From Enterobacteriaceae endosymbiont of Plateumaris braccata (GTDB taxonomy: Bacteria > Pseudomonadota > Gammaproteobacteria > Enterobacterales > Enterobacteriaceae): a DNA stretch of 64,000 nucleotides. The DNA is taken from the NCBI RefSeq assembly GCF_012563325.1, contig NZ_CP046232.1:64321-128320 (forward strand), in the 5' to 3' direction. Positions 28,693 through 39,186 of this stretch are shown here, in pieces. The stretch's first letter is position 1. Every line of letters starts with the position of its first letter. Below the pieces are notes generated by a model. It had not been told where the DNA came from and did no database searches. It saw only the letters and a list, made by a program, of their open reading frames with translations. The position numbers and the translations under genes are program-made.

Positions 28693-29700
28693 ATGTCAAA
28701 ATATAAAACATTATCATTATGTTATCCTTGGTTAAATAATCATTATAAAACAATAATACAACAATTTTTAAGAAATAAAAGTTATCATGCTTTTATCTTT
28801 TGTTCAATTAATGGTATAGGTACTATAGATTTAGTTTATGCATTAATTAAATGGATTTTGTGTACAAATAAAAAATTTTTAAATAACTGTAAAAAATGTA
28901 CAAGTTGTATTTTAATAAAAACTGGGAATCATCCTGATTTATATATTGTAAAAAAAAATAATACTAATATATCTATAAGTATAGATAATATTAGAAATAT
29001 TATTAATAATATTTCTAATAATTCTTATATAAATCAAGGTAAAATAATATGGTTACCATATGCTAAACAATTAAATCATTCATCTAGTAATGCAATTTTA
29101 AAAATTCTTGAAGAACCTCCTAAAAATACCTGGTTTTTTATGCAATGTTATCAAAAAAATGATTTATTACCTACAATATCTAGTCGTTGTCAAATATGGT
29201 ACATTAATACTCCATCTGAAAATGATGGATTGTTTTGGATACAAAAACAATCAAATAATTTTTATGAAAAAAAAATAATAATAACTGCATTACGTGTATG
29301 CAATCATTCTCCTATCAATGCATATAAATTATTAAATAGTTTTTTATGGATAGAAAGAAAAAATTTATATGAAATTTTTATTTCAGCAATAAAATATGAT
29401 ATATTATATTTATTAAAAATATTAAATAATAAAAATATTTTATTATATTTACATTGGTTATATTTCATATTAATAGATGTAATTAAATATCATTTAAAAA
29501 TTAATAAAAAATTTTTTTATAACTTAGATCAATATGATTCAATTTCAGTAATATCAAGTATAATAAAATTAAATAATATATTTTTAATTATAGATGATTT
29601 ATTATATTATCGTAATTGTTTAATTAATATTAATTATATTAATCAAAAATTAGTTTTAATTAGATTTTTATTATCATTTGAAAAAAAAATAAATTTTTAA
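28693..29700 (+). CDS. holB: DNA polymerase III subunit delta'
   Basis: Clamp-loader subunit. 335 residues (E. coli 334). AAA+-like N-terminal domain with the zinc cysteines kept (LCTNKK, NCKKCTSC), GNHPDLYIV, and SSNAILKILEEPPKNTWFFM followed by SRCQIW, the delta' sensor region. The C-terminal half is diverged and Lys/Asn/Ile-rich. In E. coli pabC, mltG and tmk lie between fabF and holB; here there is only a 289-base A/T gap, so they are lost from this locus. AGGA lies 13 bases upstream of the ATG. Confidence 0.93.
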   Translation: MSKYKTLSLCYPWLNNHYKTIIQQFLRNKSYHAFIFCSINGIGTIDLVYALIKWILCTNKKFLNNCKKCTSCILIKTGNHPDLYIVKKNNTNISISIDNIRNIINNISNNSYINQGKIIWLPYAKQLNHSSSNAILKILEEPPKNTWFFMQCYQKNDLLPTISSRCQIWYINTPSENDGLFWIQKQSNNFYEKKIIITALRVCNHSPINAYKLLNSFLWIERKNLYEIFISAIKYDILYLLKILNNKNILLYLHWLYFILIDVIKYHLKINKKFFYNLDQYDSISVISSIIKLNNIFLIIDDLLYYRNCLININYINQKLVLIRFLLSFEKKINF

Positions 29701-29760
29701 AAAAATAATTAATTATGTTTTATTATAATTATAAAAATAAATAAAAGTCAGGATTGTATA

Positions 29761-31221
29761 ATGTTTAATAATACATTTGCTAATTTACAAAAAGTTGGTA
29801 AATCTTTAATGTTACCAGTTTCAGTATTACCTATTGCTGGTATATTATTAGGTATTGGATCTGCTAATTTTTATTGGTTACCAAAAGTTATTTCTAATAT
29901 TATGGAAAAAACTGGAGGATCAGTTTTTTCTAATATGCCATTAATTTTTGCTATTGGTATTGCTTTAGGATTTACTAAAAATAATGGTGTATCTGCATTA
30001 GCATCTGTTATTTCATATGGTATTTTAACTAAAACTGTAGAAGTAATTATTCCATTACTATTATATAATATACCACATGATATTATACTAAAAAAACATC
30101 TTGCTGATACTGGAGTACTAGGAGGAATTATATCTGGATCTATAGCAGCATATATGTTTAATAAATTTTACCAAATTAAATTAGTAGAATATCTTGGTTT
30201 TTTTTCTGGCAAACGTTTTGTCCCTATTATATCTGGTTTAACTTCAATTTTTATTGGAGTTTTATTATCTTTTTTATGGTTACCTTTAGGTAAAATTATT
30301 CAATGTTTTTCACACTGGGCAGCTTATCAAAACCCAATACTTGCTTTTGGAATATATGGAATTGTAGAAAGAGCTTTATTACCCTTTGGATTACATCATA
30401 TTTGGAATGTCCCATTCCAAATGGAAATTGGATCATTTACTAATAATATAACAAAACAAATATATCATGGAGATATTGCTAGATATATATCAGGAGATCC
30501 TACTGCAGGAAAATTGGCAGGAGGTTTTTTATTTAAAATGTATGGTTTACCAGCTGCTGCAATTGCAATATGGCATACTTCTAAAAAAGAAAATAAAAGT
30601 AAAATTGGTAGTTTAATGTTATCTGCTGCATTAACTTCTTTTTTTACTGGAATTACAGAACCAATAGAATTTTCTTTTATGTATGTAGAACCAATATTAT
30701 ATATTATACATATAATTTTAGCTGGATTATCTTTTCCTATTTGTATTTTATTAGGTATGAGAAATGGAACAAGTTTTTCTCATGGTTTAATTGATTTTAT
30801 CATATTAAGTGGTCATGGTAGTAAAATATGGCTATTTCCAATAATAGGAAGTTTTTATGCTATAATATATTATTCTATTTTTAGAATATTAATAGTTAAA
30901 TGGAATTTAAAAACCCCAGGAAGAGAAATTTTAAATAATAATATATCAAACATTAAAAATAATATTATAAAAAATAAAATAGAATATATAAAACAATTAA
31001 TAGATGCTTTTGGTGGTAAAAAAAATATTACAAATTTAGATGCTTGTATTACAAGATTACGTATTAGTGTTATAAATATCAACAAAGTTAATCGAAAAAA
31101 ACTAATAAAATTAGGAGCAATTGGAGTTATTATATCTGGCAATGGAGTACAAGCAGTATTTGGAACTAAATCTGATAATTTAAAAACAGAAATAGATAAT
31201 TTTATAAGTAATAAATATTAA
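29761..31221 (+). CDS. ptsG: Glucose-specific PTS enzyme IICB
   Basis: Membrane transporter that phosphorylates glucose during uptake. 486 residues (E. coli 477). The EIIC domain (1 to about 390) has multiple helices with [23 protein letters not shown] and [13 protein letters not shown]. The EIIB domain at the C-terminus carries the phosphorylated Cys in [17 protein letters not shown] upstream of the ATG. Needs EI, HPr and EIIA-Glc, none of which is in this window. It follows holB as in E. coli with ycfH deleted. Points to host glucose as carbon source. Confidence 0.97.
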   Translation: MFNNTFANLQKVGKSLMLPVSVLPIAGILLGIGSANFYWLPKVISNIMEKTGGSVFSNMPLIFAIGIALGFTKNNGVSALASVISYGILTKTVEVIIPLLLYNIPHDIILKKHLADTGVLGGIISGSIAAYMFNKFYQIKLVEYLGFFSGKRFVPIISGLTSIFIGVLLSFLWLPLGKIIQCFSHWAAYQNPILAFGIYGIVERALLPFGLHHIWNVPFQMEIGSFTNNITKQIYHGDIARYISGDPTAGKLAGGFLFKMYGLPAAAIAIWHTSKKENKSKIGSLMLSAALTSFFTGITEPIEFSFMYVEPILYIIHIILAGLSFPICILLGMRNGTSFSHGLIDFIILSGHGSKIWLFPIIGSFYAIIYYSIFRILIVKWNLKTPGREILNNNISNIKNNIIKNKIEYIKQLIDAFGGKKNITNLDACITRLRISVININKVNRKKLIKLGAIGVIISGNGVQAVFGTKSDNLKTEIDNFISNKY

Positions 31222-31253
31222 TTAATTTTAATTAATTTATAATTAATAATAAA

Positions 31254-31604
31254 ATGAAAAATAATAATGATATTTTTAAAAAAATAATATTACATAAAAC
31301 ATCAACAAATATTATATATCAAGATGAGTTAGTAACTGCATTTCATGATATTTATCCTAAAAGTCCGATACATATTTTAATTGTACCAAATAAATTTATT
31401 GCTACTCTTAATGATATTAATCAAACACATGAATTAATTTTAGGTAGAATGTTATTAGTTTCTTCTAAAATAGCCAAAAAAACAAATATAAATAAAAATG
31501 GATATAGAATAGTTATTAATTGTAATAAACACGGATGTCAAGAAATATTCTATTTACATCTACATCTTTTAGGTGGAAGACAAGGAATTAAAGAATATTA
31601 TTAA
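31254..31604 (+). CDS. hinT: HIT-family purine nucleoside phosphoramidase
   Basis: Hydrolyses AMP-lysine type phosphoramidates such as lysyl-AMP side products. 116 residues (E. coli 119). [27 protein letters not shown] and NKHGCQE match HinT. The HIT motif reads YLHLHLLGG, so the first His of the H-x-H-x-H triad is Tyr; the second (nucleophile) and third remain. C-terminal tail shortened. Close to ptsG as in E. coli, with fhuE deleted. Confidence 0.92.
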   Translation: MKNNNDIFKKIILHKTSTNIIYQDELVTAFHDIYPKSPIHILIVPNKFIATLNDINQTHELILGRMLLVSSKIAKKTNINKNGYRIVINCNKHGCQEIFYLHLHLLGGRQGIKEYY

Positions 31605-31658
31605 TACAAATTTAATATTTCTATTATATAAAAATTTTTTTAAATTAAAATTTTAAAA

Positions 31659-31693
31659 CTGATAATAATATATTAATCACTCTTTATTATCAG
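31659..31693. terminator. Bidirectional hairpin between hinT and nhaP2
   Basis: CTGATAATAA (31659-31668) and TTATTATCAG (31684-31693) form a perfect 10-bp stem with a 15-base loop in the 136-base gap between two convergent genes. A run of T precedes it on the plus strand at 31635-31640, which reads as A-rich on the minus side. Placement supports a shared 3' end. Confidence 0.45.
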
Positions 31694-31740
31694 AGATAAA
31701 TTATTAGAAATAATTTAAATAAAAAAATTTTATATTTTAA

Positions 31741-33474
31741 CTAATATTTTTTTATAGATCTAATACCTATTCTAGTAATTTTATTATTTTCTTTTTCTGC
31801 TATAGTCCATAAAATATTATTCCATTTTATATGATCTCCAACAACTATAGTATTATTTTGCATTAAAGAAATTAATAATTTTCCAATAGATTGTTGAACA
31901 TCAATATTTTTATTTAATTTTAAACTATAAATTTTTGCTATATCATATAATTTAGCTTCAGCATCTAGAATAAAATCTCCAAAAAATTTTTGACTAAGAG
32001 ATAATGAAACTGTTTGACTAAATAATTTTCCTAAATCTGTTAAATTATTTTCACAACCCATAATACAGATTATATCATTTTTTTGTAAAATAGTATTTCC
32101 TATTGGTCTTATTAATTTACCCTTTCTAAATAATGCATTAATAAATGTTTTTTTAGGTATATATAAATCACGTATTGCAGTCCCAACACACCATGTTTTT
32201 GCATCTAATTTATAGGTAAATTGTTCCCATTGTTCTTTAATATTTATATCTAAATTAGTTCTATGAATAGGTAAAACAATAGAAGGTAATAATACTTTTG
32301 TCTTAACTGCAAAAAAATTTAAAAAGCTTCCTTGAAGTATTAAAGAAATTAAAACAATAAAAAATGCTATATTGAAAAATAACATAGCATGTTCTATTTG
32401 TGCTATTATAGGAAATAAAGCTAATATAATTGGAACAGCACCTCTTAATCCCATCCAACTAATAAAAAATTTTTCACGTATATTAAAATTATCAAATGGT
32501 GATAATACTATAAAAACAGATAAAGGCCTTACTAATAAGATCATCCAAAATGATAATATTAACGATGGTAATGCAATATGTAACAAAGAACTAGGACTGA
32601 CTAATAATCCTAATATCAAAAACATAGTTATTTGACTGAACCATGCAATGCCATCAAAAATTTGAAGAATATTATTCTGATTACGAATATTATAATTACC
32701 AATTAAAAAACCATATAAATAAATAGCTAAAATACCACTACCATCTAATAAATTAGTTAAAGAAAAAATAAGTATACCAATACTTAATACTAATAAAGGA
32801 TATAATCCACTAACTAATATAATTTTATTAATAATTTTTTTTAATATCCACGCGCCAATTAATCCTAATATTATTCCTAATATAAATTGTTTAATTAAAT
32901 AAATAAAATGTATTAATAATATATTAATAGTAAAATTTAATTGTTTAATTTGAATCATTTTAATAATAGATGTTGTTAAAAATACAGCCATAGGATCATT
33001 ACTTCCAGATTCTATTTCAAGAGTAGAAATAACTCTTTCATTTAATCCTTTTCCAGAAGTAAAAATAGCAGCAGCATCAGTGGATGCTAATATTGAAGCA
33101 ATTAAAAAACCATAAATTAAATGTATTTTAAACAAATAAGACGCCATTATTCCTGTTAATCCTGCAGTTATTAAAACTCCAATTGTTGCCAAAGATAATG
33201 CAGGAATTAAAGCAATTTTAATTGAAGAAATTTTTGTTCTCATTCCACCATCAAGTAAAATAACAGCTAAAGATAAATTACTAATAATATTTGCTATTTC
33301 ATAACTATGAAATGAAATTCTTCCAATACCATCTGATCCAGCTAATATACCTATTGCTAAAAATACCAATAAGATAGAAATACCTATTTTAGAAGTAATT
33401 GAACTTATTAAAATACTAGATGCAATTAATATACATCCTATAATAAATAAAATTAAAGTTGATTGTAAATCCAA
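31741..33474 (-). CDS. nhaP2: K+/H+ antiporter NhaP2 (CvrA)
   Basis: CPA1-family inner-membrane antiporter. 577 residues (E. coli 578). About twelve helices in the first 390 residues, with LDGGMRT, the ESGSNDPMAVFLT signature carrying the transport aspartate, and SWMGLRGAVPIILA. The C-terminal cytoplasmic TrkA_C/CorC-like part is also kept (WCVGTAIRDLYIPKKT, RFFGDF-like KFFGDF). The TTG at 33474 is supported by AGGAG 8 bases upstream and by alignment to the E. coli start (MDLQST against MDATTI). STDAAAIF is followed directly by TSGKGLNERV, two to three residues shorter than E. coli. Confidence 0.95.
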   Translation of the reverse strand: MDLQSTLILFIIGCILIASSILISSITSKIGISILLVFLAIGILAGSDGIGRISFHSYEIANIISNLSLAVILLDGGMRTKISSIKIALIPALSLATIGVLITAGLTGIMASYLFKIHLIYGFLIASILASTDAAAIFTSGKGLNERVISTLEIESGSNDPMAVFLTTSIIKMIQIKQLNFTINILLIHFIYLIKQFILGIILGLIGAWILKKIINKIILVSGLYPLLVLSIGILIFSLTNLLDGSGILAIYLYGFLIGNYNIRNQNNILQIFDGIAWFSQITMFLILGLLVSPSSLLHIALPSLILSFWMILLVRPLSVFIVLSPFDNFNIREKFFISWMGLRGAVPIILALFPIIAQIEHAMLFFNIAFFIVLISLILQGSFLNFFAVKTKVLLPSIVLPIHRTNLDINIKEQWEQFTYKLDAKTWCVGTAIRDLYIPKKTFINALFRKGKLIRPIGNTILQKNDIICIMGCENNLTDLGKLFSQTVSLSLSQKFFGDFILDAEAKLYDIAKIYSLKLNKNIDVQQSIGKLLISLMQNNTIVVGDHIKWNNILWTIAEKENNKITRIGIRSIKKY

Positions 33475-33629
33475 AGAGTGGTGCTCCTGTATTTCGGATT
33501 ATCATTAATTTTGACAAAACTTAACATTTCATATGAATAATAAATAATAATGTATATATAAATTTATGTTTTAAAATATTAAATAATATATCCGAAAACA
33601 AGATTTATTTTATAAACTTGATATGAATA

Positions 33630-33671
33630 TTTTAACTGATAAACATTTATACGAAGCTTTATCAGTTAAAA
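33630..33671 (-). terminator. gapA transcription terminator
   Basis: TTTTAACTGATAAA (33630-33643) and TTTATCAGTTAAAA (33658-33671) form a perfect 14-bp stem with a 14-base loop, starting 27 bases beyond the gapA stop. Read on the minus strand the stem is followed by a short T-containing stretch (ATATTCATATC). Its place between gapA and the nhaP2 leader fits a terminator or 3'-protecting hairpin. Confidence 0.6.
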
Positions 33672-33698
33672 GTCTAAATATTATTAAAAGACTAATAT

Positions 33699-34703
33699 TT
33701 AATTATTTTTTGTAATATGTATTATAAGATCTAAAATTTTATTAGAATATCCTGTTTCATTATCATACCAAGCAATTAATTTTACAAAAGTACTACTAAT
33801 TAGTAGACTAGCTTTTTTATCAAAAATAGAAGTTAATATTTCTCCATTAAAATCACTAGATACTACATCATCTTCTGTATATCCAAGAACACCTTTCATA
33901 TCATTATGTGCAGCAAATTTTATTTTATTAAATATTTCATTCAATGTAGTTTTTTTAAATAATTTAACTGTTAAATCAACAACTGAAACATTAGAAACAG
34001 GAACTCGTAAAGATATACCTGTTAGTTTACCATTTAATTCAGGTATAACACATCCTACTGCTTTAGCTGCTCCTGTAGTTGATGGAATAATATTCTGATA
34101 TGCAGCCCTACCACCTCTCCAATCTTTATAGGAAGGACTATCTACTGTTTTTTGAGTTGAAGTAACAGCATGTACTGTTGTCATTAATCCTTCTTTTATA
34201 GTAAAATTATCATGAATAATTTTTACTAAAGGTGCTAAACAATTAGTTGTACAAGATGCATTAGATATAATATTTTCACCATTATAATTTTCAAAATTAA
34301 CACCTTTAACATACATAGGAATATTATTATCTTTAGGAGGCGCAGTGATTATAACTTTTTTAGCACCTGCAATTATATGTTTATTTGCTAATTCTTTAGT
34401 TAAAAACATCCCTGTAGATTCTACAACTACATCTACACCTAAATCATTCCATTTTAAATTACAAGGATCTTTTTCAAAAAAAACATTAATATAATTACCA
34501 TTAACAATTAAATATTGATTTTTTACCTCAATATTACCATTAAATTTTCCATGTGTAGAATCATATTTTAACATATAAGCCATATAATTTATTTCTAATA
34601 AATCATTAATAGCTACAATTTTAATTTTAGAATTTTTTTCTGCAATACGAAAAAAAACACGCCCTATTCTTCCAAATCCATTAATAGCAACTCTAACAGA
34701 CAT
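33699..34703 (-). CDS. gapA: Glyceraldehyde-3-phosphate dehydrogenase
   Basis: NAD-dependent glycolytic enzyme. 334 residues (E. coli GapA 331). NAD loop [13 protein letters not shown] at 8-20, catalytic Cys in [12 protein letters not shown] near residue 152, [16 protein letters not shown], and [15 protein letters not shown] at the C-terminus. AAGGAGA ribosome-binding site. The segment [18 protein letters not shown] differs from the enterobacterial TGPSKDNTPMFVKGAN in two places and has one extra residue, which is probably drift. Followed by a strong hairpin. Confidence 0.97.
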   Translation of the reverse strand: MSVRVAINGFGRIGRVFFRIAEKNSKIKIVAINDLLEINYMAYMLKYDSTHGKFNGNIEVKNQYLIVNGNYINVFFEKDPCNLKWNDLGVDVVVESTGMFLTKELANKHIIAGAKKVIITAPPKDNNIPMYVKGVNFENYNGENIISNASCTTNCLAPLVKIIHDNFTIKEGLMTTVHAVTSTQKTVDSPSYKDWRGGRAAYQNIIPSTTGAAKAVGCVIPELNGKLTGISLRVPVSNVSVVDLTVKLFKKTTLNEIFNKIKFAAHNDMKGVLGYTEDDVVSSDFNGEILTSIFDKKASLLISSTFVKLIAWYDNETGYSNKILDLIIHITKNN

Positions 34704-34744
34704 TATTTTCTCCTTATTTAAATATTATTTTTAAATATTTTTTA

Positions 34745-36583
34745 TTAATTAATATTTAAATTATATATAGCATATATGTTTTCTGGATCATTTACTTGTT
34801 GCATTAATAATGATGAATTATTTTTGAAAAAAATTTTTTGAATATAATAATTTGTTAAAAATGGAAAAAAATTTTTTAGAGTAATAAAATTATTATTTAT
34901 TTTAAAAGTTAAAAAATCTAATAAACTATAAGAAAATAAGTCAACATCACTTTCTAACCATTCTAATGAAACATTTTTAATTCCTGTTAATTTAGAAATT
35001 TTATTTACAGCAGAATCAAAATCTCCAATAGCATCAACTAACCCATTTTTTTTTGCATCTTTAGCTATCCATATCATACCATTAGCTAATTTTTTTACAT
35101 CTTTTATAGATTTATGTCTTGCATTAGAAATTACATATATAAATTTTTCATAACCTCCTTGTAAAGTTGCTTTATTAATTTCTTTACTTTCTAAAGATAA
35201 TTCTTTATATAATGATTCTGTTAATCCATTATTAATACTAACACCATCACTGTAAATTCCTAAGCTTTTTAAAGTATTATTAAATGTGGGTACAATAGAA
35301 AATATACCAATAGATCCTGTAATAGTATTTTTATTGCTTATAATATAATCTCCTGCAGTTGCAATAAAATATCCTCCTGATGCAGCTACTTCTCCCATTG
35401 ATATTACAACAGGTTTATGAACTCTTTTTAAAGCAATTAATGCATTATATATATATTCAGAAGCTATTAAACTACCTCCTGGACTATTAATTTTTAATAT
35501 TACTCCTTTAATATTAGGATCTAAATATGCTTGATTTATTTGATTAATAATACCAGTACTTTTTACACCATAATTTAAAATTCCGTCAATAACTATCACT
35601 GCAATATTATTTTTATTTTTTTCTTTAAAATTTTGATTAATATATTCACTTATATTTATATGATTATATGTTTGATTTTTAGAATCCCATCCAAATTTTT
35701 TTATCATATCATTTTCAAAATCAAATCTTGTAGATATTTTATCTACTAATTTATTTTTTAAAGCATATAATGCTAAATTTCCTTTGCTATTTTTTAGTTT
35801 TTGAATATAAGTTTTATGATTAGGAAATAAATTTTGAAGAGTAATTTTACGATTATTCATAATTGTTCTTAAATAATTACCCCACAAATTATTAATTAAT
35901 TTTTTTTCTACTATTTTAGTACTTGAAGACATATTATTTCTTGTCATAGGTTCAACAGCTGATTTAAATTCTCCTATCTTAAATATATTTAATTTTATTT
36001 TTAATTTTTTCAATAAACTATTAAAATAAAACATATTTGTAGATAAACCATGTAAATTTATAAACCCGTGTGGTTCTAGAACTATTGTGTTAGCAAAACT
36101 AGCTAAATAATATTGATTTTGGTTATATATATCACCTATAGCATATATAGGTTTACCAGAAGTTTTAAAATTATTTAAATATTTACCTATATAGTCTAAT
36201 ACAGTTATATCTTCTACCATACAATTATTTAAATTTAAAATAATTCCATTAATATTTTTATCTGTTTTCGCACGTAAAATAGCTTGAGCAACTTGAAAAG
36301 TTGAATTTTGTTTTGGTAAATTAAATATTTTGTTCAATAATTTATAAAAAATATTATTATCTATTATATCATCTGTTAAATATTGAACATTAATTTCTAA
36401 TATATGTTTTTTATTTTTATTTAAATTATTTATTGGATTATGAAAACCAATATTATAAATATAATAACTACATATTATTACTAAAGATAAAAATATTAAA
36501 TTTAATATTAACTTTTTAATAAAATTGAGTATTAACCAAGTATAACAAAAAAAATATTTTATTAAATTCCATAAAATAGTCAT
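34745..36583 (-). CDS. sppA: Signal peptide peptidase A (protease IV)
   Basis: Inner-membrane serine protease that degrades cleaved signal peptides. 612 residues (E. coli 618). One N-terminal membrane helix (about 20-45), then tandem S49 domains: the catalytic Lys is in EFKSAVEPMTRNNMS near residue 208 and the catalytic Ser in EVAASGGYFIATAGD near 405. KINSPGGSLIASE lies in the second domain. GGTGATAA precedes the ATG. Keeping a full-length 'housekeeping' protease fits continued Sec-dependent export; signal peptidase II and DacA in this window need it. Confidence 0.96.
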   Translation of the reverse strand: MTILWNLIKYFFCYTWLILNFIKKLILNLIFLSLVIICSYYIYNIGFHNPINNLNKNKKHILEINVQYLTDDIIDNNIFYKLLNKIFNLPKQNSTFQVAQAILRAKTDKNINGIILNLNNCMVEDITVLDYIGKYLNNFKTSGKPIYAIGDIYNQNQYYLASFANTIVLEPHGFINLHGLSTNMFYFNSLLKKLKIKLNIFKIGEFKSAVEPMTRNNMSSSTKIVEKKLINNLWGNYLRTIMNNRKITLQNLFPNHKTYIQKLKNSKGNLALYALKNKLVDKISTRFDFENDMIKKFGWDSKNQTYNHINISEYINQNFKEKNKNNIAVIVIDGILNYGVKSTGIINQINQAYLDPNIKGVILKINSPGGSLIASEYIYNALIALKRVHKPVVISMGEVAASGGYFIATAGDYIISNKNTITGSIGIFSIVPTFNNTLKSLGIYSDGVSINNGLTESLYKELSLESKEINKATLQGGYEKFIYVISNARHKSIKDVKKLANGMIWIAKDAKKNGLVDAIGDFDSAVNKISKLTGIKNVSLEWLESDVDLFSYSLLDFLTFKINNNFITLKNFFPFLTNYYIQKIFFKNNSSLLMQQVNDPENIYAIYNLNIN

Positions 36584-36612
36584 TTATCACCTAATATTAA
36601 AATAAAACTAAA

Positions 36613-37422
36613 TTAAAAAATTTTAAAATCAACCCAAACTGGTATATGGTCTGATGGTCTAATTATTTTTCGAATAGAATATTCTATATTTGAATCAATA
36701 TAATATTGTATTAATATTTTACTAATTAAAATTAAATCAACTCTTAAACCTTGATTATTTAAATATCTATTAGATCGATAATCAAACCAGGAAAATATAT
36801 TATTTATTTTTGGATTCATTATCCTCCAAATATCAAATAAACCCCATTTTAATAATTTATTAATATGGATTCTTTCTTCTGGCAAAAAAGAACATTTTCC
36901 CTTACTTAACCATTGTTTACGATTAATTTCTCCTATACCAATATCTAAATCAGAAATACTAACATTTATATCACCCATTAATATAATTGGGCTATTAGGA
37001 TCTACATTATCTTCAAGAAATTGTTGTAAATTTTTAAAAAAATTAATTTTAGAAGAAAATTTAATAAAATTATTACAATTATCTCCTTGAGGAAAATAAC
37101 AATTTATTATTTTTATAATACCAATAGAACTTGGAATATCAATTATTATTAGTCTTTTTTGATTATTAAACTGTTCACACAAAAATCCTTTTTGTATATT
37201 TAATGGAATACATTTACTTAATAAAGCTACTCCATAATATTTTTTTTCACCATAAAAAAAGACATTATAACCTAATTTTATTAATTTTTCTTTAGGGAAA
37301 TTTATATCTTCAACTTTAGTTTCTTGCAATCCAATAATATCAGGATTATATAAATTAATTATTAACTCAAGTTGATGAATATGTGCTCTAATACCATTAA
37401 TATTAAATGAAAGGAATTTCAT
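36613..37422 (-). CDS. xthA: Exodeoxyribonuclease III
   Basis: AP endonuclease and 3' exonuclease for base-excision repair. 269 residues (E. coli 268). Active-site set is intact: metal-binding Glu in IIGLQETKV, Tyr in NCYFPQGD, Asp and Asn in MGDINVS, and Asp-His in RPSDHIPVW. DIGIGEINRKQWLSKGKCSFLPEE is nearly identical to E. coli. AAAGGA before the ATG. Together with nth it leaves a minimal base-excision route. Confidence 0.97.
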   Translation of the reverse strand: MKFLSFNINGIRAHIHQLELIINLYNPDIIGLQETKVEDINFPKEKLIKLGYNVFFYGEKKYYGVALLSKCIPLNIQKGFLCEQFNNQKRLIIIDIPSSIGIIKIINCYFPQGDNCNNFIKFSSKINFFKNLQQFLEDNVDPNSPIILMGDINVSISDLDIGIGEINRKQWLSKGKCSFLPEERIHINKLLKWGLFDIWRIMNPKINNIFSWFDYRSNRYLNNQGLRVDLILISKILIQYYIDSNIEYSIRKIIRPSDHIPVWVDFKIF

Positions 37423-37556
37423 AATAATTATTAATTATCTTATAAAATAAACTTTATAAAAATATAATTTATTTGAATATCTCTTTATATATCATTAAAA
37501 ATTATCTTTTGTCTAGTATAGAATTTTATATTTTTTAATAAAATAATAATTTTATA

Positions 37557-38303
37557 TTATTTTATTAAAAAATAACATTTTGTTAAGTAAATTATAAATA
37601 TAATTGTTATAAAATTATTAATAATATTAAATATTAATAATAATAAATAGGAATTATTAAATAATAAAATAGTATTTAAAATTAATAAAAAAAATTTTAT
37701 TATTAAATATATTAAAAAAATAGGAAATATTATTTTTTTATTAATCCAAACTAATTTTATACTATAAGTAATAGAAATAAAAATATTTGTTTTTTCTATT
37801 ATTCTAATTATAGGAAATAATAATAAAAAAAAAAATATTATTATATTATAAAAAATACCTATTATAAAATAATAATTTAAAATTATATTTATAATAAAAA
37901 ATATTATAAATAATATAGGAAAATTATAAAAAATATTTTCTATAATAAAATTAATAATATTTTTTTTTTTATTATTATCAATAATTATAACTGAAATTGT
38001 AATAATTATTATTAAAAAAAAATTTATTAAAGTTACTATTTTATGTATAAAAAAATAATAATTTATAGATAACTTTTGTTTGTTTGTTAAATGTTGTAAG
38101 ATTAAAAAAAAATTATTAAAATTATTTTTTTTAATAATATCTTTCAATATAGTAATAAATATTTTTTTATAGGGATAAGTTAAATATTCTATCATTAAAT
38201 ATAATATGGAAAAACTTAAAACGATTTTTATAAAAAACATCAAATATTTTTTGAAAAATATTTGAGTTTTATTTGTTAATAATTTAATTTTTAAAAAAGA
38301 CAT
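37557..38303 (-). CDS. yciC: YciC/UPF0259 family inner-membrane protein
   Basis: Polytopic membrane protein of unknown function. 248 residues (E. coli YciC 247), extremely rich in Ile, Phe, Asn and Lys with about six hydrophobic segments. The identification rests on the C-terminal half: IKLVWINKKIIFPIFLI against MRLTWANMRLVAPAVLS, and NNFITIIFIIYL then CYFLIK against SNLISAILLIYL then LYMLIR. It lies 35 bases after trpA on the same strand; in E. coli yciC is a near neighbour of trpA too. No ribosome-binding site is visible, so translation may depend on the trp transcript. Confidence 0.82.
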   Translation of the reverse strand: MSFLKIKLLTNKTQIFFKKYLMFFIKIVLSFSILYLMIEYLTYPYKKIFITILKDIIKKNNFNNFFLILQHLTNKQKLSINYYFFIHKIVTLINFFLIIIITISVIIIDNNKKKNIINFIIENIFYNFPILFIIFFIINIILNYYFIIGIFYNIIIFFFLLLFPIIRIIEKTNIFISITYSIKLVWINKKIIFPIFLIYLIIKFFLLILNTILLFNNSYLLLLIFNIINNFITIIFIIYLTKCYFLIK

Positions 38304-38338
38304 ATAAGTAAAATTATTTATATAAATAAGTTTTGTAA

Positions 38339-39166
38339 TTATTTCTTTTCTACAGAAATTGTAGCAGATTTAAATTTTATTATCATATTTTTTAATTTTT
38401 TTAATAAAATGATAGAATCATTTTGATAATCTTCTATTAATTTAATTATAAATGATCCTAAAATCACTCCATAAGCACCATTTTTAATAGCATTTTTAAT
38501 ATGTTTAGTAGTTTGAATTCCAAACCCTTGTAATGGTAAAGCTGCATTATATTTTATTAACTGAGAAAATAAATTAGAAATATCAAAATTGTTATTAATT
38601 ATTTGATCAATACCAGTAATTCCAGACCTTGATAATACATAAGTATATGCACAATGAAAAGATGAAAGTTTTTTTAATAAAAAATTACTAGCATTAGGTG
38701 GACAAATCAAAACGGGTAAAATTTTATTTTTAATTGATTCTTTATAAAAAGGTATAAATTCTTCAATTGGTACATCTACAATAAGAACAGAATCAATTCC
38801 TGATTTATAACATTGGTTATAAAATTTTTTTATACCATAAGAATAAATAATATTTACATATATTAATATTCCAATAGGAATATTAGGATATTTATTTCTG
38901 ATAATACTAATTAATTTAAAACATTTAATAATATTAATATCTAAATTTAAAGCTCTTTTGTTTGCTTTTTGTATAATAGGACCATCAGCTAATGGATCAG
39001 AAAATGGAATTCCTAATTCTAATCCATCTGAACCATTATAAATAAGTGTGTCCACAATATTAAAAAATGTTTTTATAGATGGATCTCCTATAGTAATAAA
39101 AGGTATTAATGCAGCTTCTTTCTTATTTTTTAAATATTTAAACATATTATTATAACGTTTTTCCAT
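38339..39166 (-). CDS. trpA: Tryptophan synthase alpha chain
   Basis: Cleaves indole-3-glycerol phosphate and channels indole to TrpB. 275 residues (E. coli 268). Catalytic Glu and Asp are in DGLELGIPFSDPLADGPIIQ near residues 50-68. The phosphate-binding GFGIQ and GVILGSFIIK are present; LSRSGITG is the loop 6 region. Last biosynthetic gene of the trp operon, 20 bases after trpB. Confidence 0.98.
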   Translation of the reverse strand: MEKRYNNMFKYLKNKKEAALIPFITIGDPSIKTFFNIVDTLIYNGSDGLELGIPFSDPLADGPIIQKANKRALNLDINIIKCFKLISIIRNKYPNIPIGILIYVNIIYSYGIKKFYNQCYKSGIDSVLIVDVPIEEFIPFYKESIKNKILPVLICPPNASNFLLKKLSSFHCAYTYVLSRSGITGIDQIINNNFDISNLFSQLIKYNAALPLQGFGIQTTKHIKNAIKNGAYGVILGSFIIKLIEDYQNDSIILLKKLKNMIIKFKSATISVEKK

Positions 39167-39186
39167 ATATTATATATAACCTATAA

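Noticed and set aside
32372-32635. Open frame antisense to nhaP2
   Set aside because: Shadow of the conserved antiporter frame.
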